From: Helopsaltes ochotensis
Lineage: Eukaryota > Chordata > Aves > Passeriformes > Locustellidae
Direction of reading: 5' to 3'
DNA: 64,000 nt
Assembly: GCA_013400155.1 (NCBI GenBank)
Contig: VXBM01000137.1
Span: forward strand, 1,080,148 to 1,144,147
Under the pieces are notes generated by a model that ran no database searches, was not told the DNA's origin, and was given only the letters and a program-made list of their open reading frames with translations. Position numbers and translations under genes: made by a program. Position 1 is the first letter of the stretch. The number at the start of each line of letters is the position of its first letter. Shown here one piece after another: positions 12,301-28,000 of this stretch.

Positions 12301-15300
12301 AAAATAGTCTATTTGCATATATGAATACCAGATTTGCACATACAATTATGGCAAGCAGGCTCACAAATATAGACATGCAGTTGTGCAGAAATTTGTTTAC
12401 TAGGTCTTAGCATCAGGTTTTGAAACTGTGGCACTGTAAGAAACAACATAAAGTCTAAGACAATTACCCTCTGTTTCTTTAAGGGCATTTCTGAACAACT
12501 TATGGAGGAGTAACTGTGGAAAACCTCATCTCAGATTTTATTCAGTCCAAGTGCTTTCTGGACAGTATCTTTCTTCCTATTATGTTGAAAGCCATATGAG
12601 AGACTTCTTTACATTTCCTAAAATGCACTTCACTGTTTACACATCAGTCTTTTCTAGTCTTTAAACATAATTCAACAGCCAGTAAAGGAAATATTAGTGA
12701 CAGTGTCTGTTTAGAGGATGTCCATTAGACTGAAATACTGGAAGGGCTGCTTTGTCTCAGTATCAGCAGCTGACTTTCCCTCCCTGTGAAGCACTGCACC
12801 CACAGCTGAGGAAATCTTTCAGAGTTAACACTCAGCCTTGCACTTGGGTACTCTAGTTAGGCTATTGCTGTGCACTCTGAGACCTGGTAGAGTGCAACAG
12901 CATTCTGGGCACAGGACCAAGCCCAGAAAATCCCACCATTCTCTTCCTTCCAATTCCATGTCTTTTCAGGCCACCTCACTCCATTTTTAAGTTGTTATCT
13001 GGATGGCTGAAACAGTACACTACAGATCATTGTGAATACTCAGTGGCTTGTGTAAGCACATTTGACATGTCTCTGCTGTAGAGCTGCAGTTTAGCAAAGC
13101 CAACCATTGGACTTATGGAGCTGCCCCTGCTGCCATTTTTGGCAGGAACCACAACAGCTATGCCTCCTGCAGATGCTTCAGGAAGACTGTGAGGATGAGG
13201 CATGGATAAGGATGAGGACAAGAGATAAATCAGCTGCTTTAGGGGGAAATTTACTTGGATTAGCCTCATTAATAAAATACTACTGTTTTGGGTTTATTAA
13301 ATCTTTATCAACTAGCAGGAAAAAGATTTGTTGCCGTGCTAGGACAGTAAGCCTGAGAACTTCAGGATGATGAAAGCACTGTGCTAGAGATAGCTGTGTG
13401 CGCCCCAGTGCAAACTGATCCAGGCTGCACCTGGTAGCTCCTCCCATCTTCCAAGGAAAAGCTCACATCACTGCCATCTGGAAGCTCATTGCTGCCTACT
13501 GATACTGTTCAAAATCCAACCTATTTGATTTGGACAGGCTGATTATTAGAGTTACACCCAGTGGGGCAGGGGCCGCAGCTGAAAAGGTGACTGCATGCAT
13601 GAGGTATTGCTACAATGCTGTCAGGGAATGACAGCTATATGCTGACCCCCAGCATGTGCAAGCACTTATGGGCTGAACCTGGTTACACTGCAGCATATAA
13701 AGTGGGAGGTGATAATCCAATCACTGCAATTCCAGAGCAGTAGGGAATGCATAGGCTCTGGCTTAGCTGATCCAGCCATGTGGAAAGCAGTGTGGGATGA
13801 AAATCATACGCAGAAGAAATGCATCCACACAAACGTTGGGGGCTGGAGTTCACTGTGCAGCACACGTGCTTCTTAAGGGCACACAGTGTTTGATCAGTTA
13901 TAACAGACAAAGCAATGCATTGCGTGGATGCAGGTCTTTTAGCTATGCACTCACTTTGCCTTGTATGAAGACAGAATTTAAACCAATTCGTCAAGCCAAA
14001 TTGAAAAGAAATCTCTTTTAGGATAGATAGTTAACAACAAACAAACACGCCAAGAGTTATATAAAACAAGCCCATAAATGAGTGTAGACCATAAATTACC
14101 CCAATTACTCTGTGTGTTCATTTTGGTTTTCTTCTGGATTTACCTGTTACTACCCATATTCCCTTGTGCCCACCCATTCATCTCTGTAGAGGACTGATAG
14201 GCAGGATTAGCCTGTGTCTGCTGAATCATGGGGCTTTGAGTGTGAGCCAGCCTTGGTGACATCAGTGGACTCTGAGGAGTGGTGGCCCCTGCGAAGCCTG
14301 GATCGGGCTGCTGACTAATACCTGAAGAAGAAAATGAGAAATTTATCCACTGTACATTCAGAGTTTAAACAAACCAAGAGCTCATACCTGCTGATGTGTC
14401 TTTACACAGTACTACTTCTATCATCTGGGAAGAGTAGATACCAAATTTAGAGTTGGATGGACATAATTTGTTATAGCGGCAGAACTTTCACATAACATAT
14501 TATTTAATATAATTATAACATAACTTATATAGTAGGTATAAATAAAGAAACTGTATAACAATAACTCTAAGGAGGTAACTGCCCAGAACAAAGTGGTTTG
14601 TGACTTTGTAAAACAAAGAAAGGAAACTGTATTAATTACCATATTACACGTTGGGTTAGGAGTAGGAAATGGAATGCCTTCTCTAAAACTGATTCATATT
14701 ACTTAAATTGAAGAGGTTTTTGTTTAGTTCATTTAAAATTCAGAGCCCATCAAGCAAATACATACACACATACATGTTTGTGTGTGTCTACCCACGTTTA
14801 TCTGCATATGTCTATATATAAACAAACATACAGACTGCACTTCTGCTGCTGCTCAAAGAGCAGTGCTGGTACTAGAGGCAGGAAAGTGGAACCTCCAAGG
14901 CATCCAAACTGCCATGTTTCCCACTGTTCTTAGGCAAGAGCCTGTGGAGCAGCGGCTCAGACCCAGCACTGGGGGGGGAGCATGGGGCTGTAAGGACTGA
15001 CAAAATGCACTGAGGGAGAGTGGAACCAGTACCGTAGTTTGGAGGAAATGGAAACTGCTGTGCATTTGCCTGCGGGATGCGCGGGTTGCTCATGGTTGCT
15101 GGGATGCCACCGGTGGCCACCATGCTGGGGGTCATGCTCAAGCCTTGGCCTCGCATCATCAGCGTCCGCTGCTGCACCTGCTGCTGCTGCTGCTGCATCT
15201 GCCGCTGCCGCAGGTGCTGGCTCAGGATCTCCCGCTGCCTCTGCGCCAGCATCTGCGCGTTGATGGGGCCCTGGGGGAAAACCATCGCCACCCATCAACA

Positions 15301-18300
15301 GCCAGCAAGGCAACCCAACCAGCAGAGGCATCTCCACTAGAGCAATCTCAAAGATTCCAGCTTTTCACCCCCACATCACACAGCTAACAAAGATATAAAG
15401 CAGGAGAGAATAATCTTGCTAATACTTCTGCTGGGAAACACTTCCAACAATGCAAAAGTCAGCAACTGAAATAATACCAGTGTTTGAGGCTGCAGTGATT
15501 TGTATTTGCAGTGATTTGTACTTGCAAATGGAGCAGCTCATTAAAAACACACATCTTTAGGAAATGAGAAGCATGGTTAAAAATGCAGTTATATCAAAGC
15601 TTTATTAAACAATCATCCAGCCCATGTAAAAATGGGAATGACTCTCAGAAATAAAACAGCAAAATACTCCCTGTCACGCAGATCACAATATTTGTATTGA
15701 AACTGTACTTGCCACATAACCATTACTATTGTATTATACTGGGGCAAGAAAGCAAAAAAGGAAGTGACTTTCTTTTTTAAAAAGTATTATTTTTCTCACC
15801 TGTGTTGGCACTCCAGTTCTCAAAGACAGATTCATATTGGAGACGCTGCTGATCTGATTTATCAGTGGCTGCCGATTCTAAAGAGAAAAAAAAGCAAACC
15901 ACCCCAACACCAAAACCCCAAAGTTTTTAGAAGGAAAGGGAAAAAAAGAAGTGTTACATACATAGTCATACAGATCTACTTCCCTGATCGGCTGGTCTGT
16001 AGACCTAGTTCTACATATTCAAGCAGTGACTAATTTTACTCCTCAAATCCTACTACCATTCACAGAATGCCGCTTCTTAAAGAGATAGTACGACATAAAA
16101 ATTACAACACAGGCACTATGCTGTTTATACCAAGTATGTTCCCTTCATAGTTCCTGTTCTTTTTCACTTTGGGACTGGACTGTTACAGTTTACTCCAAGT
16201 TAGACTTTATCCTGATGATTGAAGGCAGAAATGTTCTTTCCTCCTTAAATACAAAAAGCACTGATATCTCACTGGTAGAACTACAAATCTGTGTATTTAA
16301 AAATGAGAAGAGAAATAAGAACTTAATTCTCAGAAGCAGATCAAGGCCAAGAGAAAACCAAAAAGGATGTAGGATGTAGGAAACAGGCAGCAATAAAAGC
16401 ACTTATATTGGTGGAATAGTCAAGATACAACAAATAGAAAAAGATGTATATAACAAAAAGCACCAATGTAACCTTGCTCAAAGACTTAGTGAGATCTCAG
16501 CCTAAATACCGGTCATGTTCTTGCACTGCATTATACAAAGAATAATGTGAAGATATCAAAAAAGGAGATCAAAAAAGAGAATGTGCAAGGCACTATCTCG
16601 TCAAAAATCTCATTGCGGCTCCGGTGAAATTTTAGCTTAAATGTGGAATGGAGCACAACCCGGTCCACTTGGAGCAAGCTGATGCACGTGCCGCCAGGAG
16701 AGCTGGGCAGGGAAGGAAGGGGCTGTACCTGCTGCGCCTGGAGGCGGTGCTGCAGCTGGAGGCGCAGCTGGTTGGGCTGGTTCTGCACGATGCCGGCGGG
16801 CCGCAGGCCGGGCCGGGGCTGCATGCGCAGGGCGGTGTAGCCCGGGCGCTGCCCCATGGCGTGGAAGCTGGGGTCCTGCATGGGCGCGTAGCTGCCCTGC
16901 GCCATCTGCGCCTGCGCCGCGTACTGCTGCGAGAACACCGGAGCCTTCTGCTCCAGCAGCATGCCGGACTCCTGGCTTGGGAAGGTCTCGGGGTCGACAG
17001 CTTGGCTCTGCAGAAACACACCAATAATAGGGACAGTTGGTGGGACACGGCTTTCCAGAGGATTATACGGGACTAATATAGGCAGCCTGCGACAACAGCC
17101 TTCTAGGACATGAATGTTTTGAAACAGAAAATTACGTTAGCTTTCTTTACCTCAATATAAAACTTAAAAATAAGCCGAGTTGTATATTTGAGTATTAAAA
17201 TATATTCACGGACACAAATTCCCCCTCTCTCTTTTCCTTTGTTCTGTTGGGTTTTTTTAAAACAAAACCCCACAATCTTTCTTGTGTTCTTTACACAGAC
17301 CTCGTATTACTCTTCTAATGAATAAAAACCTGAAACGACAAATGCTAGAACAGAATCTGTAAATTAAGTGATGCCAGCATATTTTTGCCATTGAATCTGA
17401 GATAAATTCAAAGGTATTACAAATGAATAAGTGGATTTTTATCAGTATCCTTAAACAAAATAATGACTTCAAATAAAGATGCCTGAAACTATTACAGAAG
17501 CTAATGTGAACAGAGTGCCTAATTCTTTCAGGGCACTTTTGCACTAACTGATTATCCATTAGCATAAATAAACTAACACAAGTCTAAATTCTATTCTAGA
17601 TACTCCCCTAATATTTGCTCTAGCCAGAATAATTTTATAGCTTATTCCACACTGACCTTGAAAATGAAGTTAATCTAAATTTCAGTGCCCTCATGAAAGA
17701 AAGTCTTTAAGCTGCTGTAAAATGTTCGAAGGCTATTTTAAAAAACATGTTTTAAAATGAAGCAGTTCTCTTATCTGCAAGATCCTTTAACTGTTTCCAC
17801 TGAATTATTAATTAAATAGAAACATATTTACTGCTTAGTTTGAAATAAACCATTATTCATAATTTTTGGTGGTGGTATTCCAAAACCTATATAATATTGC
17901 ATGAAAGTTTCATACCGCAAAATTGAAGTTCACCAATAAATTGTATCTCCAGCGCTACACCTCACTGACTTCTGTGTTGTACCAAATAGGCTTGGAGATA
18001 GCTTTCTCATGTTCAAAGCAGAATTTCATTGGTCCTATTTCATATCTAAAATGCAGAGCTAGTCCAGAAGTTATGCTTGGGGTGCTGATGAGTGCTGGGG
18101 AATGAAATGGGTATTGCAGGCTCCTCTGAGAACACTAAGCCATTATACAGACATATTCTGATTTATACAGACATATTCTGGTTTTGGAAATAAAATTCTG
18201 ATGCCAGAAATGTCAGGAACTAACTTTTACTCAACAGACTTTTATTTTTACCACATTTTTTTTCACCATATAAGACTGAAAAGGCAAGAACCACGTGAAA

Positions 18301-21300
18301 GTCAACTAAAGTAACTGTGGGGAAGAATGGATGGAAAAGTCTAGAACAAAGTGTAGCAAGCATGCTCATCATTTAGAAAAAAAAATTACAATTTAAGTGT
18401 TTGGAATGAAATCAACTGCCTCAGATAAAACTCATCTCTTAACACACATTAATCAACTAAGGAAAACACCACAGGTGAATTTACAGATCTTAGGTTTGCT
18501 AATTCAAAAGCTTGCTGCCCCCATCGCACTAAACTCTTGATCCTGCTCCCAGGTCTTCATGCTCTTATCTTCCTCTTTCCTATACTCTGTTGCTGGTCAT
18601 GATCTTACCTTTGTCTCCCTACAGTTGTTCCTCTGACCACTATATTTTTGTTTTGGTCAGTTTAGTTGTATAAAGCAGGTCAGAACACGGGATCTAGGTG
18701 AGGGTGACAGGGGAGAGAAAGGAAGACTAAACCAGGGACTGAGGGAAGGTTTTCAGGTGACTGACGCTGAGCCATTAAATGGCCTTCCACCATCCTAGCT
18801 TGCAAGAAGTGTTTTCTAATCCCCTTTTTCAACTCCACCTTGACAACATATCTTATAAAAGCAATATCTAATGCATGCAAAATACCATGTCCAGTATACC
18901 TGGCTCACTAGTTCTGGTATTCCTAGAGCCCTGTCGATTTCTTCTAAACCATCAAAATTTCTTAATGCCATGTAAAGCTGATCCAGGAGAGCACCCTCAT
19001 CACTTGGTGACTCTGATGAAGGATGATTACACAAGAGATCATCTGGTGAACTGCCAAACGGTTGCCTGTGAAAACATGAACACAGGGTTGGTAAACAGCT
19101 GCTGGAAAATGTGAACTAGTATCAGAGGATTAGCACTCAAATTGAACTAACAAGGGGAGACAGAAATTACTTTAATTATTGCCAGTTTTGTTTAGAAAGT
19201 TATTCTGGATGGAAGTTACGCTACTCAAAGAAGTAACTAAATAGCGTGGTTAATGCCTGCTAAGACCCCTACAAGTGTGGTATATCTGACAAGCAAGAAA
19301 ACCCACCAAAGGTATCCTGAGTGCTGACTGCATATTACAGGGTCAGCAGAGGAACGGAGGAACACAGGAGTCAGTATGGAATATAGTCACTGAAGACAGA
19401 AGGCTAAATAACTGTTTTTTAAAACTAGTTGTAACATGAAATGTCTCATGTCAGGTCAAGTATACTATCACAAGTAGTGCTCATTTCCATAGACTCTCCC
19501 CTTAGTTGGTTCTCTATCAGGCTAAACAAGCCAAAGAGGTCACAGACAGGTCTGTGGATCATCTGAGCTCTCACAAACTGAACATCTGGAAGAGCTGGGC
19601 AGAAGCATGAGGGAGGAGGGAGAAAAGGACATTCCCCTTTTTGTTTGCAGCAAAACAGTTACCCCAAATGCACATTTGGGTACCAGTTTATACATTTGGT
19701 TATGTGCCTTGGAAGCACATCAACAAGAATTTGGATACTGTCAGGCAGCATGTGATGGCTCTATAAATCCTGCTTACCTCACCCCTGAATTTGTATGCAA
19801 AGCACACTCACAGTTACAAAGGCAGAATAAAGGTCTATTATAAATCCAAGGGACAAAACTTCCTGAGAAACAAACTAAATCTGAAATAACACCTTATCTG
19901 CAGTCAAATGACACGTTTTTGTTCTGCAGTTCACACACCTGCCCTGCTCCACGCATGCTACCACAAAACTGCAGTAGAAAATATAAAGAGCGGAGCATTC
20001 TGCAGGCAAGGGCAGCTACAATATGCACATCATGGAAGAATCCCATCCCAGATAATTATTCAGAGACAACAAAAGCTGTCACCCATGGAGGGAGAAAAAG
20101 CACTATATGTGAACCCTTTTACATGTCTGTTTAGAAAAAACAAAGAAACATGTTTGTGTATTTAATTTCCATAATGAGATATATGGTTGCCATGGAAGTC
20201 TAATCTCTATGTCAAAGCTAAGCAGGAGAGCTGCATCGTCAGGCTACTACACGCTGAATGAACTCAAAGGATGGCAAGCAGGAAAACTAATACAAATATA
20301 TTCTCTTTAACTGGATCCCAGACAGTAAAAAGAAAAAAAAAAAGAAGGATATATGACACACCTTAAAAACATTGCAAAGTATTAATCAAACTCATATATT
20401 GAGAAATTTATTTAACTCTGATAGATGAAATTATAAATCAGCAAAAGGGAAGAGCGAAAAAAAATCCTTTGATTCAAATTGCTTACAACTCTAAAGATAA
20501 CTTACAAGTAGGGATCTATTACATGGAAAAACAATTGATGAGGCTAGCAAAAAAACCCTCCTTGAAATTGCAAATGAGCGTGAACACACACGATAAAAAA
20601 ACCTGAAACATTTGTCAAATTCTGCATATTAAAAAATGACAATTACTTAAAATTTCTCTATTTCTTTTATATAACCCAATGACAATTTTAATTTTAAATT
20701 TAAGAACTATTTTTACTCATTTAATACACAGCAACAATCAGATTATAAAAATACCAATCTTGGGGATTAATAAAGCAAGAAATGGCAGCATCAACCAATT
20801 AATCATCTCTGGTTGGGGTGTAAATGATCAAAAAATTGTTACTCTCAGATGCAATGTAATGGGAATTTTTTCCGCTATCTTCAGCTATAAAGAAATCATG
20901 AGAATTGCAAAGGTAAAAAAAAATGGAAGAAGTAACTGCCCAGCTTGCTGACCAGACATGACCCTGTATTTTCTTTGAAGGTGTAATTTTTAAAGTGAAC
21001 AATTCAATTATACAAACAGTGCATTTTGCATATGGATATGCTAACTGAGGGAAACACCAGAAAACATCTCAAAAAGCATGGAATGTAACAAAGAAAATGC
21101 TGCATATATTTATGGATAATATTTTCAGACATCCTAATGAAAACTAAAATAATTTAGTCAGAAGATTAACACTTTTTTCAAACCTCCTTTTTTCCCAAAT
21201 GTATCCACTTCATTTTCTTTTCAGTGATCCCCCAATTTACTACTTACACAATTGAAAATATTTCAATATTTTTACTTGCTTGTCCATTTTGGATTCCTTA

Positions 21301-24300
21301 GACATTCCATATATACACAGTCTGTAAAACAAGCTGTGAACCTTTTGGAGAGGACATGGCTCTTTCTTAAGAAGTAGAAGCTGGTTATAACAGTTGTGCC
21401 ACCATTTAAAAGTCTTGATGATGAATGAAGTTATTAATACATTACATATGAGTTAATGAGTTGTGACCAAACTGCAGCTCTGATTACCTGAGGAGGAGCT
21501 GACTTCAGGGAGGAGGCAGCCAGCCTGCCTTTCCCTTCATCTTTCCTCCTCCTCTTTTACAGAATTTAGGTCAATTAAAAAACCCAAACAAAATACAATT
21601 AACCATGTCCTACATCACTGAAAATGCTACCCTGCTGCAGGCAGGGACAGATATTATGACTACGTAGTCATGGCTAGTACTACTGGCACTCTTCCACATT
21701 TAGCGTTAAGTGTAATTTTAACAACAAGAACAGCAAAATCAGACAGAATCATGCCCATGTTAATGCTCCAGAGGTGAAAAATGATGCAACTATACCTCAA
21801 GTGCTGGCAGCATTCACTGTGATAAGAACTTGCAATTCATTCAACACTTTACATGGCAAAGAGAGTGCATTTATAAATATTACAGGAACACACATAGGTT
21901 TCATGAGCACAAAGTAATACAAAAATTAAATTGATATACATTTGGTAAATGTTTTATGCAGAACTTTGTTCCCATGAGGTGTATAAATTATAGGCCTGCA
22001 AAATCTCTCTGTGTTCTGATGCGACACCAAGACTCACCTGTTCTGATTACCAAAAGTTGCCTGTTCTATAGGCAAGATGCTGTCTGGCCATGGTGCAGTC
22101 TGATTTGGAGGTGCCTGCTGCTGGCTATACTGAGGTCCTCCTATGTTCATTTCCAATTCAGATGGCCCTAATCAAGAAAAAATAACCACATAACTTTTCT
22201 AAGAGAAGCTACTTTCATGTTAATTCTTTCAATTGAGTTACCTATGCTATGGTACAAGCAAACAAAAGCATTAAGACTTCAGCAACATTACACTTAAAAG
22301 CATCATTATTCTTTTGTTAAAATTTGCTTTTACATTTTGAGAAAACATGAGTATTCTGAAAGTGGTTCAAAATGGTAAAATAGCAGATACAACATCCTAG
22401 ATGCAAAAATTAATAAGACAGGCATAAGAAAAAGACTGTACGTAGACTCAGTATTATAATGCACTAGCTTTAAAAGCGACCAGGAACAATTATCATTCCA
22501 GAGCATTTCCTCTAAAAAAACCTCCACAGTCTTTAGTGAACCAAGGCAACTTCATCCTCTTTCTTCGACCACACAACCATGAAGCTACAGAGTAGCAGGA
22601 ACTGTCCATCTCCACACAGGTGTTAATATTTAGCATTTTAGGTACCTTCTTTCCCACTTCCACTGTGGGAAAATTTCACTGCGGCACACAGTTCTTATCA
22701 AATCTGTATTTTTTACTTTCTTTTTTTTCTCCTGCTTCACCTTTAACAACCCAGCGCATGCCAAGAGGAGCAGCCCCACGTGCGACTTACCCATATTCAT
22801 GACCTGAGATGGAAGCATCTGCCTTGGGCCGGGCTGGCTGCTGGGTCTCAAGGGGATGCTGGCCGTGGGGTTGCGGATCATGCCCGCCTGCACCGGCCGG
22901 TTCATGGCGCCGGCCGTGGGCGCGCAGGTCACCCTCACCGCGGGGGCCTGGCTGCCCCAGTCCCCAGACGCCATGGCAGGCCGAGGGGCACTGCCACCAA
23001 TCATTCCTGCACAAAAGCCAAACACACTCAGGTACCAGCGCATGGTCAGAACAGCCTTAACACCACTGCTGCCTGAGGAGCTGCATTCTGAGCAACAGCC
23101 GTGCAGTAGCTTCACTCAAAGCACGCTGTGCCACCACAGCTGCCCATCCAGATGTGCAAAGCTGCAGAGTGATGCCTTACGCCGCTTAGTCAAGGGACTG
23201 GAGACTGTGATACATCTTACTCTTTTATCATTTCCGAAATGCTGCTCAGAGTAAGTGTTCCCACATGTAGTCTGCAACAGGTGCAGAGGGTGTGTGGATA
23301 GCCTTAACTTCCTTCCTCAGGAAATGAATCACGTTTGCTGATGTGTGTCAGTGCTTTACTTTCCAAGTGCTAAGTGAGAATGGGGACTTGAGTAACAATG
23401 TGTTAGCACTAAACACACTTACAAATTAGAAGGATTGAGTATCAATTCGTGTTCTGCAAACATCTTTTGGAGACTCCTTTCATTCAGAACCTAGAGCCTT
23501 CAGAGCTTCAAGGCTCACCCAGATAATCTCAGACCAATGTACGGTGCAGGGAAATTACTCACAGGAACTTTCCGATAGATGCTGAAGCTCATTACCGTTA
23601 TTATAGGGGAAATCCTCCCACATCTACTGTAAACAACTGATACGTTTTATTTACACTTGGAATATATAGAATACTACACTCTGACAGTAGCCAAAAAGTC
23701 TCAAGCAAAACCCAACACAAAAACCCCCAAGCCCTGAGGACAGCAGTCATAGAATTTATACATTTCAGTTTTCTATCAATCAGGAGAGTAAAACACTGAT
23801 TTCAGGTTAGACTACTGGTTCAGATTGGTCTTTTCAGTAGCATTATGCAACATCCCTAAATGAATACAAAAAGCCACACAAGCAATGATCACTTATCAGT
23901 TCAATGACTTGGTGACATATAACCAGATAAAAACCCTCTGAAAAGTGTCTTTATTTCAGCTGCTGTACAAAATTTGCTTTCATGTTACATCTTCAGGTTC
24001 AGTCCATTTGTGTGCATATTCTATCAGCTGAAAGATGTGCTGTGCTAGAGCAAGGCAGGGATGCAACAATATTCTCTAACTCGTATACATAAGATGAAAA
24101 AAGTCCTCTAGTATGTATACAGAACATGAAAGTAAGAGGGCACTTGAGAGAATACAAGTTGAAATCTAAACTGCTTAAACAAAATATTTCAGTGTCTGGC
24201 TGCATGTCTCTTTTAATAGTGATGTCAACTAAATATACAAATTTGACACCAAATAGCCAGCTGAGAGGATTTACAATGCCCTTTCATTTACTCCGAGCTC

Positions 24301-25000
24301 TTACAGTGGTTGTCACACACTTGCTCAATCTTAGACTATGCACAAGTTGAAATAAATCCATCAGCCAGACTTTTCCTGTCGAACAGGCTATATGTTTGTT
24401 CATTTTTAGGTGAACATGTTGTTAATTGCAACATCTGATGGATCCCAAAAAGCAGCTAAAGCTACTAAATATAGAATAATTGAGGGCAAAGCCAACATCA
24501 TAAGGGCAACGGTATTGCTCATGATTTCATTTTGAAAGACCCATCTCTATAGGTAGGTAAAAAGCAGTGCATAAAATGCAGGACTAAAAATATGCAGACA
24601 CAGAAATTCAAAATAAATACGCCAATACATAACATCCCACAAAACATGATTTCTCCCAGACTTTATGGAAAGTAATAATCCGCAATGTTATTAACCCCAA
24701 TGTTAATCTGCACATGTTATTGCCTATTTATTACCCAAGTATATTTTTTAAAAAAAGGAAAGTCATCTTACCTGTGCTACTGTTGCCTAAAGTTCCTTGA
24801 CTTCCTATCATCCCTTCATTCCTGCCCATCAGTCCCGGCTGAGGTATCACAGAGTAGGGGCTACTCGTTCTTATGGGTGGGAAAGTTCCCGCACCTGTTG
24901 GGTTCTGCAGTGTTATGTCAAGTGGTAAATTCTGGTTTGGTAATAACCTGCCCAGTTGCCCTGCTCGTGGGTTATTAAAAGCTAGACAGGAGGAGCAAAG

Positions 25001-25049
<49 letters not shown>

Positions 25050-28000
25050 AAAAAAAAAAAAAAAAAAATTCAAAAAAAAAAAAAAAAGGAAAATAAGAAA
25101 AGAACCCAGACACAATTAAAGCTCTTGGGCTCAGCTATTTAATGTTGCATAATTTACTCACTCCATATCTGTCTGAGAAACATCCCTTCTCGACCTTTAA
25201 AGATAAATTTCAAAATGGAACATTCTGACACTAAACACAAAACAGATATGATGTATATTTTAAAAAATTTAAAATGATGCAATTTAACTGACAGAAGAGC
25301 CACTACAGCAAAAGACACCACTATGTGTTGTGCATACTACTGCCAATTAATCTTATACCTAGTAGGACTGTAAGTGCATGCAGATGTCATCCTGAGGCAG
25401 ATTGTTAGGAATTATGTCAGTGTGGAAAGTTTTGCAGCATAAGATGTGCCCCTGAAGAAATTTTCAAAATTAAGGACAAACTAACTCTATATTTGGTCCC
25501 ACAGCCCCATTTCAACATGTCCCTCTTAATTTTTTTGGTTTTTTACATTTTTCTGTCCTTAATAAGAATAAATACTTCCACGATTCAGCAACAACAAAAT
25601 CCAGTCCAGAAACAGAGCTGTGCCAGCATAATATTCTGGTAAAATAGAACCATCCATGATGGTTACTGTCACCTTTATGTAACTACTTCCTTCTGTGCTT
25701 TTAAAATCAGTCTCTGCAAATAAAATGGCAAATAAAGACCGCCTCAGCAAAGTGAGTTTCAGACTGTGACTGGCAAGCATCTGGCTCAGCTGGTCTTTGG
25801 GCAATGTTCCAATGCATGAAAGCATCCTCTGTGTGCTCAACTAGTTCTCAAACATGAACGAAACACTGACCTTGTAGCTTTGATTCCATTTTCAATCATA
25901 CCCATAGAATACATGCAAGTAAATTAAACATTTTTGTGAAAGTATTATTTGCAGTACTTTCTGATAGCATCCCCTAGAAGCGGCTCTGATATAACAGCAC
26001 CCTTACAGCAACTTCTGCATTTTTGTGTTCATCATATTACTGAGAAGTTAAATTAATACTTTCTTATTATAGATTGAAGTAGTGCTACTTTTGAATCTGA
26101 AAACTTAGATGAGGTTTGGTAAGTTTGTTAAAATGCAGAAATATCTCATAACACAGGTCTCTGACTTTTATTTTTATTTTATAAAACCAGACTACAGGAA
26201 CTTGTATTTATTTGTTTTAATATAAGTTCTCTGCCAGATGAATGGGCTTATAAGTGCGTACAGAAAATATATCACATCACATACACCTAATTCCTAACCA
26301 TGAGATTTAAGTTTCGTCTTGTCTGCCCGTTCAACTAAGCAAACAAAACTTACTTATGAAGCAAAAGTTACTTTCTCAAGATTAGGGGCATCACAAAGCC
26401 TAAGGACTGAAGCAAAACTGAAGTTCAATGACAGTTTCAGAACAGTTTGTTCCCAAAGTTTGACACATCACATAGATTAATGAGTTATTGTATGTGCAGC
26501 TTTGCCAGCACTCACTAATATTACAAAAAAGAAATTCTGGAAATGCAGCACAAAATAACAACACAGTTGATGAGTTGTGATGGTGCTTAGATCACATCAC
26601 CTCCTGCTTATTCTACACTTTGTCAGGATAGGACTGCAGGAGGCTCCCTATCCCCCACATAACAGACTCTAGCAATTTGGCAGATCTAGCAGCCTTTCTA
26701 TTTTTCAACAAAAATATTTGTCTGTTGAAAATAAATGTAATTAATTAAAACCTGTAAAATTAAAGTTGATTACTTCTTCAGAAAAAAAAAAAGTAAAAAC
26801 CCCCAAATCTCTTTTGGAATTGTATATGATTTGACATTCATTCTATACTGCTTTTCTGTGAGCATGTGAGAGGCCCCTCACTATTTCTGTGGACCTGTTT
26901 TCCTGTATGCTCTTCTACTGAACACAAGGCAGAAGCTCCTAGGGGAATCAGGCACAGACACAAGAGTGAGCTGGGGGAAAATATTTTAGGTTTTTAATTT
27001 AGATGGGAAACAGGATGCTGCTTTTACAGAACTGCTGCTAACCACCAAGCCACTCTCATTTACAGTCATACTCTTACTGTCCTGCCAGTAGCTTTGAAAG
27101 CAGATTTAAAGCTGGGCTACCTCTAGAAAGCCAAAAGGCTGGAAGGAACAAACAGACCTTGCCTCATGAAAAATCTGCTGAATACTTCACATGCACAGAG
27201 ATTTCCTTCTAACTTTTGAGGTGCTGCTGTCAGTACCTCTATACTCACAAAAGCAAGTACCTTAAACCCAAGCGTCCTTCTCTGAGCAACATGGATAACA
27301 AGTGATAATTTAAGAATCTGAATGGCCTTAACATGAATTTAAACACTAATACTTATTGATAGAATATTTGTATTTATCTAAACATTTTAAAGTAATTTGA
27401 GCGTGGCTCAGTGTTAGTTTAATATTATCAGAATGGCTAAAAATATTATTTAAACCCTATGCTTTACAAGAAAAAAACTAGAGCTTCTAAGGAAGTAAAT
27501 AGATGCGGCCATCCTAAACAACAGGAGCAAAAAATGAAGCAAATTTTTTTAATGTTATTTTATTCAGTATTAGTATTTGATAAGACTCCTGTCTTTCTTG
27601 CTTTGCATTATACTGTGATGGCAAACCAACATTTCAATGCTGATTTGTAAGCTGATTAATCAAGGTTAGGAAAGCTGTCAGCTGAAAGTGACTCAACTAA
27701 AAGCCACAATCTCAAATTAAAGTTGGGCATTCTTAATCTTCTGTCCTTCTATTAATCTTGTGGTTTTAGAAGAAGACTCTCCTTCATGCTTAGAAAAGCT
27801 TCTCTTGCACCTTTTTCGCTGCACAAGCTGCCAGAAAGGAACGATCTGCATCGTAAGAAAATGCACGGGCTCTCCATGCCAAAACCCTCACAACAGCAGT
27901 GTCACATGTCAGCGTCACTCGTCAGCACAGGAGGGGATGTTTGATTTGAGGGTACCCCTGAACACGTCTCTGAGGACACAGGCTTGCAGGGCGTGCGAGT

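Noticed and set aside
14872..15337. Alternative minus-strand frame rich in Ala/Asp next to the Gln-rich exon
   Set aside because: This is the CAG repeat read in the GCA frame. The Gln frame matches NCOA2 and joins both neighbours.
16648..17076. Plus-strand open frame of 142 residues opposite the GC-rich exon
   Set aside because: It is a shadow of the NCOA2 exon at 16729-17007, where high GC removes stop codons on the other strand.
24873..25142. Plus-strand frame with a long Lys run
   Set aside because: It is a translation of the poly(A) tract and has no coding meaning.
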